Below the pieces are notes generated by a model that saw only the letters and a program-made list of their open reading frames with translations, was not told the origin of the DNA and did no database searches. Positions 16,259 through 25,508 of a DNA stretch of 64,000 nt are shown here, piece after piece (within the stretch, counting starts at the first letter, position 1; each line of letters opens with the position of its first letter). This DNA is from CAMLJR01 sp964631955 (GTDB lineage: Bacteria > Pseudomonadota > Gammaproteobacteria > Pseudomonadales > CAMLJR01), in assembly GCA_964631955.1 (NCBI GenBank), contig CAZWBA010000005.1, positions 162,455-226,454 on the forward strand, written 5' to 3'. The position numbers and the translations under genes are program-made.

Positions 16259-17388
16259 GAACGCTCGCCACCTTCGGTCAATTCAGTTACGTCATCCGCC
16301 GCCGATAAATTCCCCGTCGCAGCGCCATTTACCGAATCCGCTCGATGGCCGCCCTCGTTCTCATCATCATCATCTTCATCTTCATCTTCATCATCATCGT
16401 CATCTTCATCGTCATCTTCGTCGTCATCTTCATCATCATCTTCGTCGTCGTCATCTTCGTCATCTTCGTCGTCTTCGTCGTCGTCTTCGTCCTGCGCTGA
16501 TTCGATGATCGCTGAAGCGGTACTTTCTGAAACGCCGGGCGCATCGTCGACAGCGTCTGCCTCTGTCGCCGGCTCGACAGCGGCGACGCCGGCGATTTCG
16601 TTGATTGCCGCAATTTCCGCAGCCACCCGGTCTTCTTCGGGCGCCGCAGCCGCGCTTTGTTCGGAAACATTCACCGTATCCGCACCTTCCAGGGCAAGTT
16701 CGGCGTTGAGCGAATCGAGATCGCGAATTTCCGCGAGCGTGGGCAGGTCGTCGAGATTTTTCAGATTGAAATAATCGAGAAATTTGCGCGTCGTTGCATA
16801 AAGCGCCGGCCGGCCCGGCACATCCTTATGACCGACGACGCGCACCCAGTCGCGTTCGAGCAGGGTTTTGATAATGTTCGATGCGACGGCCACACCGCGG
16901 ATGTCTTCGATATCGCCACGCGTGATCGGCTGGCGATAGGCGATGAGCGCGAGTGTTTCGAGCAGAGCCCGGCTATAGCGCTGCGGTTTTTCCTCCCACA
17001 GGCGCGCGATCCACGGCGCGACTTCCTGCACGACCTGAAAACGAAATCCGCTCGCGACTTCACGCAATTCGAAACCGCGCCCGACGCATTGCTCCGCGAT
17101 GGCTGCAAGCGCCGCGCGAATTTCATCGTTGCCCGGACGATCGCTGTCGTCGAAGAGCGCGGTGAAATCCTCCACGGCGAGCGGTTTTCCGGCCGACAGC
17201 AGCGCGCCTTCGACGATGCGCTGCAATTGCTCCGGGGCCAGCTCGACGCGCGGCAAGGGAATCGGCGCCGCGTCCGCCGCAGCGATGGCATCAGCGGCGA
17301 CGGTTTCTTCGGAGTCTGTGTTTTCCACGGTTTCAGCGGTTATCACGTTGGTTGCTTCCTCCGGGGCAGCTTCGTTTTCAATCGACAT
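16255..17388 (-). CDS. scpB: Segregation and condensation protein ScpB with long acidic tail
   Basis: ScpB binds ScpA and Smc in the condensin complex that organises and segregates chromosomes. The conserved winged-helix core runs from about residue 50 to 225, including LETLALIAYRQPITRGDIEDIRG. The 377-residue protein is much longer than typical ScpB (about 200 residues) because of a C-terminal extension with a 46-residue run of almost only Asp and Glu, encoded at about 16354-16491. The ATG at 17388 has a GAGGGGG site and overlaps the end of scpA by 11 bases; 17406 is the alternative. The acidic tail could mimic DNA or bind a basic partner. Confidence 0.93.
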   Translation of the reverse strand: MSIENEAAPEEATNVITAETVENTDSEETVAADAIAAADAAPIPLPRVELAPEQLQRIVEGALLSAGKPLAVEDFTALFDDSDRPGNDEIRAALAAIAEQCVGRGFELREVASGFRFQVVQEVAPWIARLWEEKPQRYSRALLETLALIAYRQPITRGDIEDIRGVAVASNIIKTLLERDWVRVVGHKDVPGRPALYATTRKFLDYFNLKNLDDLPTLAEIRDLDSLNAELALEGADTVNVSEQSAAAAPEEDRVAAEIAAINEIAGVAAVEPATEADAVDDAPGVSESTASAIIESAQDEDDDEDDEDDEDDDDEDDDEDDDEDDDEDDDDDEDEDEDDDDENEGGHRADSVNGAATGNLSAADDVTELTEGGERS

Positions 17389-18346
17389 CGTTCGCCCCCT
17401 CGTCATGGGTTTCTTCCGCGGCGGCTCGACCGGCTTCCGCTTCTTCGACGCTGACCGAACGCGCCTTCACGTGGATCGGACCGAAATCCTCGGTCTGCAC
17501 CAGTTCGAGCATGCCCTCCTTGATCAACTCCATCACGGCGAGAAAGGTGACGACGACACCGAGCCGCCCTTCTTCCGCCGAGAACAGCGAAACGAATGGG
17601 GTGAAACGATTGGGCGATACGCGCGCAAGCACTTCGGACATGCGTTCGCGCGTCGACAGCTTTTCCTTTTGCACATGATGGCTTTCGAACATCTGCGCGC
17701 GGCGCAACACCTCGGAAAGCGCGATGAGCAACTCCTTCATATCGACCTGAGGCTCGGGCTTGGTTTTGTTCAGATCGGGCAGCTCGACCGATGGCAGATG
17801 AATATCCCGACTCACACGCGGCAGCCCATCGATATCTTCGGCGGCCTTCTTGAAACGTTCGTACTCCTGCAGGCGGCGGATCAGTTGCGCGCGCGGATCC
17901 TCACCCTCCTCTTCCTCTTCGGTCGAGCGCGGCAGCAACATGCGCGATTTGATTTCCGCGAGCATGGCTGCCATCAGCAGATATTCAGCCGCCAGCTCGA
18001 ACTGCATCGAGCTCATCATGTTGACGTACTGCATGTACTGCTCGGTGATCGCGGCGACGTTGATTTCGAGAATATCGATGTTCTGGCGCTTGATCAGATA
18101 CAGCAGCAGATCGAGCGGGCCTTCGAACGCCTCCAGAAAAACCTCGAGCGCTTCGGGCGGAATGTAGAGGTCTTTAGGCAATTCGGTCAGGGGCTTGCCC
18201 TGCACGATGGCGAACGGCAACTCCGCCTGCTGCGAGCTGGCCTGACGCAGTTCCCGCAGGCTCATCGGCGGCAATTCGGGTTCTGAAACCGCCGGATCGA
18301 CTTCTGAAACCTGCGGCATATCAGTAACTTGAAGCTCAGAGTTCAC
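17378..18346 (-). CDS. scpA: Segregation and condensation protein ScpA
   Basis: The 322-residue kleisin has the ScpA signature FEGPLDLLLYLIKRQNIDILEI near residue 75 and a C-terminal winged-helix region. It links Smc heads and recruits ScpB. The N-terminal 60 residues before the kleisin motif and the short tail after it are variable. It is the first gene of scpA-scpB-rluB, in the order seen in Pseudomonas, and is 132 bases downstream of yciO. Confidence 0.95.
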   Translation of the reverse strand: MNSELQVTDMPQVSEVDPAVSEPELPPMSLRELRQASSQQAELPFAIVQGKPLTELPKDLYIPPEALEVFLEAFEGPLDLLLYLIKRQNIDILEINVAAITEQYMQYVNMMSSMQFELAAEYLLMAAMLAEIKSRMLLPRSTEEEEEGEDPRAQLIRRLQEYERFKKAAEDIDGLPRVSRDIHLPSVELPDLNKTKPEPQVDMKELLIALSEVLRRAQMFESHHVQKEKLSTRERMSEVLARVSPNRFTPFVSLFSAEEGRLGVVVTFLAVMELIKEGMLELVQTEDFGPIHVKARSVSVEEAEAGRAAAEETHDEGANDVD

Positions 18347-18478
18347 GCTAATAATTATCTCGAATGCGGGAGGGATGCAGAAAAGAAGGCGGCATTATAG
18401 CGACAGGATGCGGGCACCGATAGGCAAGCCATTCCGCCTGCGCATCCCGCCGCAGGCGCTCTGACCCGGCGTTTCGAA

Positions 18479-19102
18479 TCAGTCGGTAAACGCCGCGCTG
18501 TCACCCCGCCCCTGACGCACCACCACGGGCGAGTCGTCGGCCAGATCGATGACAGTGGTCGGGTCGGCGCCGCAGACGCCGCCGTCGATGACCAGATCGA
18601 GATCGTGCTCCAGACGCTCGCGAATCTCGAACGGATCGGTCAGCGGCAATTCGTCGCCCGGCAGAATCAGCGTGACGCTCATCAGCGGCTCGCCGAGCGT
18701 TTCGAGCAGATCGAGCGCGATACGATTTTCGGGAACCCGCAGACCGATGGTACGGCGCCGGGGGTGCAGCAGTCGGCGCGGGACCTCATCGGTGGCTTTC
18801 AGAATGAAGGTGTAGGGGCCGGGTGTATGCGCGCGTATCAGCCGGAAGGCCGTGTTGTCGACGCGCGCGTAAGTGCCCAGCTCGGACAGATCGCGGCAAA
18901 CCAGCGTGAAGTTATGGCTGTCGTCGAGCTTGCGGATGCGGCGAATACGTTCGAGCGCGGCCTTATCGCCGAGATGACAGCCCAGCGCATACGCCGAGTC
19001 GGTCGGATACGCGATCACGCCGCCGCGATGAATGATTTCCACTGCCTGTTTGATCAGGCGCGCCTGCGGGTTTTCGGGGTGAATCTGAAAAAACTGACTC
19101 AT
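18479..19102 (-). CDS. yciO: YciO-type L-threonylcarbamoyladenylate synthase-like protein
   Basis: The 207-residue protein matches the YciO branch of the Sua5/YrdC family: it begins MSQFFQIHPENPQ and has a PTDSAYALGCHLG segment and a KxR-type ATP-site stretch. Sua5/YrdC proteins make the threonylcarbamoyl-AMP used in tRNA t6A synthesis; the YciO branch is less well understood and may differ in substrate. The ATG at 19102 is chosen by comparison with E. coli YciO. It follows the PHP gene by 33 bases. Confidence 0.92.
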   Translation of the reverse strand: MSQFFQIHPENPQARLIKQAVEIIHRGGVIAYPTDSAYALGCHLGDKAALERIRRIRKLDDSHNFTLVCRDLSELGTYARVDNTAFRLIRAHTPGPYTFILKATDEVPRRLLHPRRRTIGLRVPENRIALDLLETLGEPLMSVTLILPGDELPLTDPFEIRERLEHDLDLVIDGGVCGADPTTVIDLADDSPVVVRQGRGDSAAFTD

Positions 19103-19135
19103 TACAGCCTCTGCCATGAAGGTCTACTCGCCGAT

Positions 19136-20056
19136 TTAATCCGTTTCATCCATTGCTCTCCCGGAAAAAGGCCAGTGTGCCGACCCGAGGTCGACAGTAC
19201 CGTCTGCCTGCACCCATCGAAACCAGACCGGTTCGCATATCTTTGGCAATTCCGCGATTTCGCCGAGTTGTGCGCCGTAGGTGGTGGAGGCGTGATAATC
19301 GCTGCCGACCGACGCCTTCAACCCGTTCGCCGTCGCCAGCTGAGCCAGAAACTGACTCTCCTGCACGGGCTGTCTGCCGACGACGACTTCCATCGCCTCG
19401 CCGCCGAGCGCGGCAAATTCGCCGACCAGCTTGCGCAACCGTGTCGCCGTCAGCCGGTATTTGAGCGGGTGCGCGAGCGTCGGCACACCGCCGGCCGCTT
19501 TAATCCACGCGATGACCTGCGCCAGCTCCGGCCACAGCAATTTGATATCGCCGGGCTTGCCCGCACCGAGGTAGCGATCGAAGGCTTCTTCCTCGCTGCG
19601 CACATGACGCTGCGCCACCAGATAACGCGCGAAATGCGGGCGCCCGATCTGCGCCGAACCCGCCAGTGCCAGCGCACCTTCTGTCGCGCCGGGCATGCCG
19701 AGTTTCGCCAGCCGCTCGCCGATCATATCGGCACGCCGGCGCCGCGCCTCGCCGTAAAACCGGCACGCCTCCGCTGTTGCCGGATGTTCGCTGTCGATGC
19801 CAAGACCGACGATATGGACGCCGATCGAACTCCACACGCTCGAATATTCAACCGCCGGCAACAGCGCCAGGGTCGCAACATCCGCCTGAACCGGCTGCTG
19901 TTTTAACCAGGCCTGCGCAAGGCGATATCCCTCGACCGAATCATGATCGGTGATCGCCAGCAGACCGACGCCGCAACGCTGCGCATGGCGACACAAATCC
20001 GGCGGACTCAACGCGCCATCAGAAGCGTTAGTGTGCGAATGCAGATCGACGCGCAA
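19136..20056 (-). CDS. PHP-domain phosphoesterase, RNase AM/TrpH (YciV) family
   Basis: The 306-residue protein has the PHP metal-site motifs in order: DLHSHTNASDGALSP at the N-terminus, ITDHDSV, GRPHFAR, LAHPLKYR and VGSDYHAS. The family degrades 3',5'-nucleoside bisphosphates and also acts as a 5'-3' exonuclease on RNA ends (RNase AM). It heads the PHP-yciO-scpA-scpB-rluB cluster and is divergent from the VC0807-family gene. Confidence 0.92.
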   Translation of the reverse strand: MRVDLHSHTNASDGALSPPDLCRHAQRCGVGLLAITDHDSVEGYRLAQAWLKQQPVQADVATLALLPAVEYSSVWSSIGVHIVGLGIDSEHPATAEACRFYGEARRRRADMIGERLAKLGMPGATEGALALAGSAQIGRPHFARYLVAQRHVRSEEEAFDRYLGAGKPGDIKLLWPELAQVIAWIKAAGGVPTLAHPLKYRLTATRLRKLVGEFAALGGEAMEVVVGRQPVQESQFLAQLATANGLKASVGSDYHASTTYGAQLGEIAELPKICEPVWFRWVQADGTVDLGSAHWPFSGRAMDETD

Positions 20057-20229
20057 TGAAACATTCCCAAATCGGATTCAACGACAAGCCACGGCAATGC
20101 GGGAGAAAACACCAACCCGAGGCCCTGAATGATGTGGAGGCCCCGCAGCGAAGGCAGTATATTAGGCGGCATTAACAGCGTACACGAACAATTTCTTCCC
20201 ATCCTTTTTGCAAACTCCCAGACGTGATC

Positions 20230-20991
20230 ATGCCGGACAACAACGAAAAGCCGACCGCGGAAAAAAATCTTTCCGAAAAAACCGTTCCCGAAAAACCCGT
20301 TTCCGAAAAACCAAGAAAACCCAGCATGCTCGCCAATCTGGGTTTCAACATTCTCATTCCGACGCTCATCCTGTCGAAACTCAGCGGCGACAATTATCTC
20401 GGCCCGGTCTACAGCATCGTCGTCGCGCTCGCATTTCCGATCGCGTATGGCGCGCGCGATTATCTGCAGGCGCACAAACCCAATTTCTTTTCCGTGCTCG
20501 GCGTCATCAGCGTGATTCTGACGGGCGGCATGAGCCTGCTTAAATTTCCCCCGGAATATATCGCGATCAAGGAAGCCGCCATTCCATCGCTGCTCGGCGT
20601 GGCGACACTGTTATCGATTTACACGCGCCATCCGCTCGTGCGTACGTTTCTCTACAACGACCAGATTTTGCAGGTCGATAAAGTCAGCGCCGCGCTGCGG
20701 ACACATGACACCACCGACGCTTTCGAGCGCCATCTGAAAATCGCCTCCTATCTTGTCGCAGGATCATTTTTTCTGTCGGCAACGCTGAATTACGCGCTCG
20801 CAAAAATTATTTTAGTCAGCGCACCGGGCAGTACGGAATTTGCGGAGGAACTCGGCAAAATGACGGCGCTGAGCTTTCCCGTGATCGCCCTTCCCTGCAC
20901 GATCGTCATGGCGGGCACGCTGTATTACCTACTCAGCAATATTCAAAAGCTGACGCGACTTTCGCTCGAAGAAATCATGCAGGAAACCTGA
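20230..20991 (+). CDS. VC0807-family integral membrane protein
   Basis: The 253-residue protein has a charged N-terminus with short repeats of EKxxxEKP (residues 10-35) and about six hydrophobic helices, with an amphipathic TRHPLVRTFLYND segment between helices 3 and 4. The segment DYLQAHKPNFFSVLG is typical of VC0807-like proteins, which are distantly related to septation protein A. I start at the ATG 20230; a GTG two codons upstream (20224) is possible. It precedes a YciI gene, as in Pseudomonas. Function unknown; inner membrane. Confidence 0.82.
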   Translation: MPDNNEKPTAEKNLSEKTVPEKPVSEKPRKPSMLANLGFNILIPTLILSKLSGDNYLGPVYSIVVALAFPIAYGARDYLQAHKPNFFSVLGVISVILTGGMSLLKFPPEYIAIKEAAIPSLLGVATLLSIYTRHPLVRTFLYNDQILQVDKVSAALRTHDTTDAFERHLKIASYLVAGSFFLSATLNYALAKIILVSAPGSTEFAEELGKMTALSFPVIALPCTIVMAGTLYYLLSNIQKLTRLSLEEIMQET

Positions 20992-21019
20992 GACTCCCTG
21001 TTACGAGGACGCGGTAAAA

Positions 21020-21319
21020 ATGCTTTACGCAATCATCAGTGAAGACGTGGCGGACAGCCTGGCGCAGCGCAGAATCACCCGCCCGCATCATCTCGCCCGA
21101 CTTGAAGAATTAAAACAGCAGGGCCGTCTGGTGCTGGCCGGCCCGCACCCGAAAATCGATTGCGAAGACCCGGGTGAGGCGGGATTCAGCGGCAGCCTGG
21201 TGGTGGCGGAATTCGAAAGTCTGGAAGCCGCACAGCGCTGGGCCGATGCCGACCCCTACCTCATCGACGGTGTGTATGCGCGGGTAACGGTCAAGCCGCT
21301 CAAACGCGTATTGCCGTAG
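21020..21319 (+). CDS. yciI: YciI family protein
   Basis: The 99-residue protein has the dimeric ferredoxin-like fold of YciI: early MLYAIISEDV, a central RLVLAGPHP strand with the conserved Asp/His region and the C-terminal ADPYLIDGVYARV. Family members bind chloride or small molecules and may have peroxidase or dehydrochlorinase-like activity; the role in this context is unknown. It follows the VC0807-family gene by 28 bases. Confidence 0.92.
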   Translation: MLYAIISEDVADSLAQRRITRPHHLARLEELKQQGRLVLAGPHPKIDCEDPGEAGFSGSLVVAEFESLEAAQRWADADPYLIDGVYARVTVKPLKRVLP

Positions 21320-21386
21320 TTCGCGGCTGAAGTCACAGTAAGAAGTCGTAGGCAGGAAGCCATTGGAAAAATGATGAAGCCACGCA

Positions 21387-24300
21387 TTACGCACGCGGCC
21401 ACGCCGCATCTTCGAGCCAGCGCTCGATGACGGCCGCAGGCTCTGGCCTGCTGATGAAATATCCCTGCGCTTCGTCGCAGCCCATCTCGCGCAGCATCTT
21501 CAGCGCCTCGCCATTCTCGACGCCTTCGGCAATGACCACGAGCTTCAGATTGTGCGCGAGCGCGATGGTCGATTTCACTATCGTCGCGTCCTGTTCGTTG
21601 CGCACCATATCCATCACGAATGTCCGGTCGATTTTCAATGCCTGAATCGGCAATTGCCGCAAATAGGCCAGCGACGAATAACCCGTGCCAAAATCATCGA
21701 TCGAAAATTTGATACCCAGCCGCGCCAGTCCTTCGATCAGTTTCGCGGCGCCCATCGGATCGTGCATCAGCGCAGTCTCGGTAATCTCCAGTTCGAGCAG
21801 ACCCGGATCGGCTTCGTACTGATCGATCATCTCGCGCAGGCGAACGAAACACTGTTCGTTGATCAGATTGCGCGCGGACAGATTCACCGCAATCGAATAA
21901 CGCAATCCCCGCTGCGACCATTTGCGCAATTGCAGCAATGCCTGCTCAAGCACCGCCAGCGTCAGCGCATGAATGACGTCGCTCATTTCCGCCAGCGGCA
22001 GAAAGACGCCGGGCAGCAGTAATCCGCGTTGCGGATGCTGCCAGCGCACCAGCGCTTCGAAACCTGCGATTTCGCCCGTAGCCAGATTCAGGCGCGGTTG
22101 ATAATGCAGCACCAGCTGATCGTGAATGATCGCCGCGCGCAATTCCTGCATCAAAGCCAGCCGCTCCGGCGTATAGGAGTCGAATTGACGATCGTAATAC
22201 ACATAACCGCTGCCATTGCGCTTGGCCTCGTACATGGCCACGTCCGCCAGCCGCAGAAGCGCGGACCCGCTTTCGCCCTGCTGGGGAAACGATGCCGCAC
22301 CGATCGAACCGCCGATTTCGAGCACCACATCATCGACCGCAAATGGCTGGCGCAACAAATCCAGCAACGTGTCTGCGGTCTGGTGCAATTCCGGCAAGGT
22401 GGTTTCGCGCAACAGAATCGCGAATTCATCGCCGCCAGGCCGGCACAGCAAAACATTTCTCTCCTTCATTGCATTCGCGAAACGCTGAGCAAGCGCAATC
22501 AGCAATCGATCGCCGACGAGATGTCCCAGGGTATCGTTGACCTCCTTGAAACGATCGAGATCGAGCAGCATCAGCCCGCTGATATGCGCTTGATCGACGG
22601 AGAGCGTTTCCAGTTCGCGCTGCAGCAACGAACGATTGGCAAGTCCGGTGAGAGAATCGTGTGTCGCCTGATACTCCATGCGCGCGATAAACAAAACATT
22701 CGACAGCGCCATCGACACGGCTTTGCCTATCGCCAATAGATCGGCTCTCAGATCGTCGCTGAATTCGATAACATCGCGATACTCGAGCGTGATCATGCCG
22801 ATACGCTCTTCCTCACCCCGCAACCAGAGGTAAACGATGGATTGCGTGCCGCGATCGCGCATCATCTCCCGCTTTTTTTCGCTCGTCGGCAGCGTATCGA
22901 TATCGGTGACGATCCCGATATCGGGATCGGAAAAATCGTCCAGAATCCGCTGGTGAAAAGGCCCGCTGGCCAGATGAATGTGGCCGTGCCCATCGCGCTC
23001 GGCAATCATGCGCACGACACGCGTGGCGGCATCGAACACGAAGAAACGCACGAGCGGTACCGCCTCCTGTTCGGAGAGCACTTCGACGCTCGCGCACGCC
23101 ACCGATTCGATATCGCGCAAACCGTAGATACGCGCAGCGATGCGATTGATTCGCGACAGGCGTTCGTTGCTGATTCGCAACGCGGCTTCGATGGCCTTGC
23201 GCTCGCTGATGTCATGCACCGTCGCGAGCAGATGCGGTTCCTCGTTGAAGGTAATAAAACTCAGCGTCACTTCGGCATCAAATAACGTGCCGTCGGCACG
23301 CTGATATTGCCATTCAAAAAATTGCTGCTCGCCTTTTTCGGCCACCGCAATGATATGGGCGAAATCGGTGGACGGTCGCCCGTCGGGTTGAAATTCCGGC
23401 GAGAATCGCCCGGTCGTTTCGCCGATGATCTGCTCGCGTGTACACGCGAACATGTCGAGCGTACGTGCATTGCAATCGATGGCATAGCGGCCGCGGCCCA
23501 GCAACACCGCATCGTTGACATTGTTGAACAATAAACGATAACGCTGTTCGTTTTCGCGCAATATGCGTTCGTGCGTCACGTCGACGAAGGTGCCGAATAC
23601 CGCGATGGGCATGCCGTCGATATCGCGCTCGCTCACCCACGCGCACGCGACCCAGACATTTTGATGATTGCGCAATAAACGCAGCTCGGCTTCCGAACGT
23701 TCACCACTGACGCCGACCATATTCAATTTGTCGAGCATGACGGCGCGGTCATCGACATGCACAAAGCGCTGCCAGCCATCGCCATAGGCTGCTTTGGCAT
23801 CGCTGCGCGTCAAATGCTCCCAATGCGGATTCGCATAATCGCAATGGCCGTTGAGATCGAACTTGAGGATTGCAATCGGTAAATTATCGGCAACGAAACT
23901 CAGCCAGTGTTCGTTGCGCCGCAATTCGGCATACGTAATCAATTGCGCAATCAAATCGGCGATCGACGCGATGAACCAGCTCTCGCTGGCCGACCAGATG
24001 CGAATCGCATCGTATTCGGATACCGACAAAATCCCCCAGCTCTTGCTGGCGACATGAACGGTGCTGTTGAGGATTGCCTTGATATCGGGGCCGATCAAAC
24101 CCCTGACAATGAACTCGCGAAAACCCGGATGCTGCTGAATGTCGGAAACCGCTTCGACGTGCACTGTCTCGTAACGGCGAAAATGCTCCGGATAATCTGC
24201 GCACGAAATTTCCGCACCGTGATTGAAGGAGCGATCGATGCCATCGTATCCCATCATCAGGGTCAGGCGATCGAGCGTCGGTGAAAACGACCACAGCCAC

Positions 24301-24464
24301 GTGCGCCGTGTTTTCAGCGCATCGTTGACCACGACAAGAATCTTGCGCAAAGCTTCATCGAGCGGAGCTGTCCACAATTGGCTGTCGCGCATTAATTTGA
24401 GATAGACATCGGCGAGCGGATGTTGCTGAAGCTCGCTCGCCTCGCCATTCCCGTTCAGCATCAT
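21387..24464 (-). CDS. Large GAF-PAS-PAS-GAF-GGDEF-EAL cyclic di-GMP protein
   Basis: The 1025-residue soluble protein has an N-terminal GAF-like region (about 30-185), two PAS domains (about 190-310 and 320-430), a second GAF (about 440-590), a GGDEF domain with intact RPGGDEF (about 600-765) and an EAL domain (about 780-1020) with an intact FEALVRW motif and DDFGTGYSSL loop. Both enzymatic motifs look catalytically competent, so it may make or degrade c-di-GMP according to ligand. No transmembrane segment is seen. It is a single gene, convergent with yciI. Confidence 0.93.
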   Translation of the reverse strand: MMLNGNGEASELQQHPLADVYLKLMRDSQLWTAPLDEALRKILVVVNDALKTRRTWLWSFSPTLDRLTLMMGYDGIDRSFNHGAEISCADYPEHFRRYETVHVEAVSDIQQHPGFREFIVRGLIGPDIKAILNSTVHVASKSWGILSVSEYDAIRIWSASESWFIASIADLIAQLITYAELRRNEHWLSFVADNLPIAILKFDLNGHCDYANPHWEHLTRSDAKAAYGDGWQRFVHVDDRAVMLDKLNMVGVSGERSEAELRLLRNHQNVWVACAWVSERDIDGMPIAVFGTFVDVTHERILRENEQRYRLLFNNVNDAVLLGRGRYAIDCNARTLDMFACTREQIIGETTGRFSPEFQPDGRPSTDFAHIIAVAEKGEQQFFEWQYQRADGTLFDAEVTLSFITFNEEPHLLATVHDISERKAIEAALRISNERLSRINRIAARIYGLRDIESVACASVEVLSEQEAVPLVRFFVFDAATRVVRMIAERDGHGHIHLASGPFHQRILDDFSDPDIGIVTDIDTLPTSEKKREMMRDRGTQSIVYLWLRGEEERIGMITLEYRDVIEFSDDLRADLLAIGKAVSMALSNVLFIARMEYQATHDSLTGLANRSLLQRELETLSVDQAHISGLMLLDLDRFKEVNDTLGHLVGDRLLIALAQRFANAMKERNVLLCRPGGDEFAILLRETTLPELHQTADTLLDLLRQPFAVDDVVLEIGGSIGAASFPQQGESGSALLRLADVAMYEAKRNGSGYVYYDRQFDSYTPERLALMQELRAAIIHDQLVLHYQPRLNLATGEIAGFEALVRWQHPQRGLLLPGVFLPLAEMSDVIHALTLAVLEQALLQLRKWSQRGLRYSIAVNLSARNLINEQCFVRLREMIDQYEADPGLLELEITETALMHDPMGAAKLIEGLARLGIKFSIDDFGTGYSSLAYLRQLPIQALKIDRTFVMDMVRNEQDATIVKSTIALAHNLKLVVIAEGVENGEALKMLREMGCDEAQGYFISRPEPAAVIERWLEDAAWPRA

Positions 24465-24715
24465 TGTTAATCCCGGTCGCGTACGCGGACCATCATTAAT
24501 GAAAAACGTAATTGATGGAAAAACATCATCTTACTGCGAAACGTGCACTACTCGACATTTGTAGCCGAGTCCTTCAACAACCGCCAGTTTATTCGCTCAT
24601 CCTTGTCCGTATGGGTTGTTGTCAATCGCGATTCTCCGTTTAATATGACGCACCGATCTATTGAAACCGATTTCGCCAGGCGCGATGCAAACCCATCGAT
24701 CATAAGAGGTGATTC

Positions 24716-25462
24716 TTGAAACGATTCCTGCGAACCGCAGTATGTTTTTATCTGCTGCCGTGTATCACGCTGCCGTTTGCCATTTCACTGCATGCGGCCC
24801 CGGCCGATGGCAGACCGCGCAACGCGGGTGAAGAAAATGTCGGCGAGCAGAACGCGGAAAAACAAACGCGCTATGTGCGCGACTCCATTACGCTGCCCTT
24901 GCGCCAGACGCAGAGCGTCGAAAGCGCGATTGTTCATCCGGGTGTATCGAGCGGCACGCTGCTCACGATTGTCAGGGAAAGCAGCGGCTTTACACGCGTG
25001 CGCACGAAAGAAGGTGTCGAAGGCTGGATTGCATCCCGTCATTTGATTGCCGAACCGACTGCACGCATGCAGCTCGACCAGCTCAATGCCGAACTCGGAA
25101 ACCTGCGCAAAGCCAATGCCCGGCTTGAGCAGGAACAGGCGAATGTACCGACCGATCAACGGCTCGCTGCGCAACAGCTGACGCAGTTGCGCAGCGACAA
25201 TTCGCGCCTGCAGGAAGAATTGCAGACACTGCAGCAGGCGCCGGATAACGCCATTCAACTCGCACAGGAAAATATCGAGCTGAAAAAGAGCAATAACACC
25301 ATGCAGTCGCAAATCGTCGAGGCGAATAAAACCATTACCGAGCTGCAGCGCGCACAGAATTACACGCTGTTTCGCGAAGGCGCGATCGCGGTCATTGCCG
25401 GAGCGATATTGACTGTATTGATTCCGCGCCTGAAACCCAGGAAACGCTCGGAGTGGGCATAA
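24716..25462 (+). CDS. TIGR04211/YgiM-like SH3 domain envelope protein
   Basis: The 248-residue protein has a signal peptide, a bacterial SH3 domain (about residues 50-108, with RVRTKEGVEGWIASRHL), a long coiled coil (about 115-215) and one C-terminal membrane helix (about 220-240) followed by a basic KPRKRSEW tail. This is the TIGR04211/YgiM layout, an inner-membrane anchored periplasmic coiled coil. The start is TTG at 24716 with a good AAGAGGTGA site. The following pdxJ is 46 bases downstream. Confidence 0.88.
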   Translation: MKRFLRTAVCFYLLPCITLPFAISLHAAPADGRPRNAGEENVGEQNAEKQTRYVRDSITLPLRQTQSVESAIVHPGVSSGTLLTIVRESSGFTRVRTKEGVEGWIASRHLIAEPTARMQLDQLNAELGNLRKANARLEQEQANVPTDQRLAAQQLTQLRSDNSRLQEELQTLQQAPDNAIQLAQENIELKKSNNTMQSQIVEANKTITELQRAQNYTLFREGAIAVIAGAILTVLIPRLKPRKRSEWA

Positions 25463-25508
25463 GAGTGAAGATGACCGTAAATCCGACCGGCATGAGCGAC
25501 ACCTTGTT

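Noticed and set aside
16255..17388. Frameshift or assembly error creating the acidic tail of scpB
   Set aside because: The frame stays open through the tract to a normal stop that overlaps rluB by 4 bases, so the tail is likely real.
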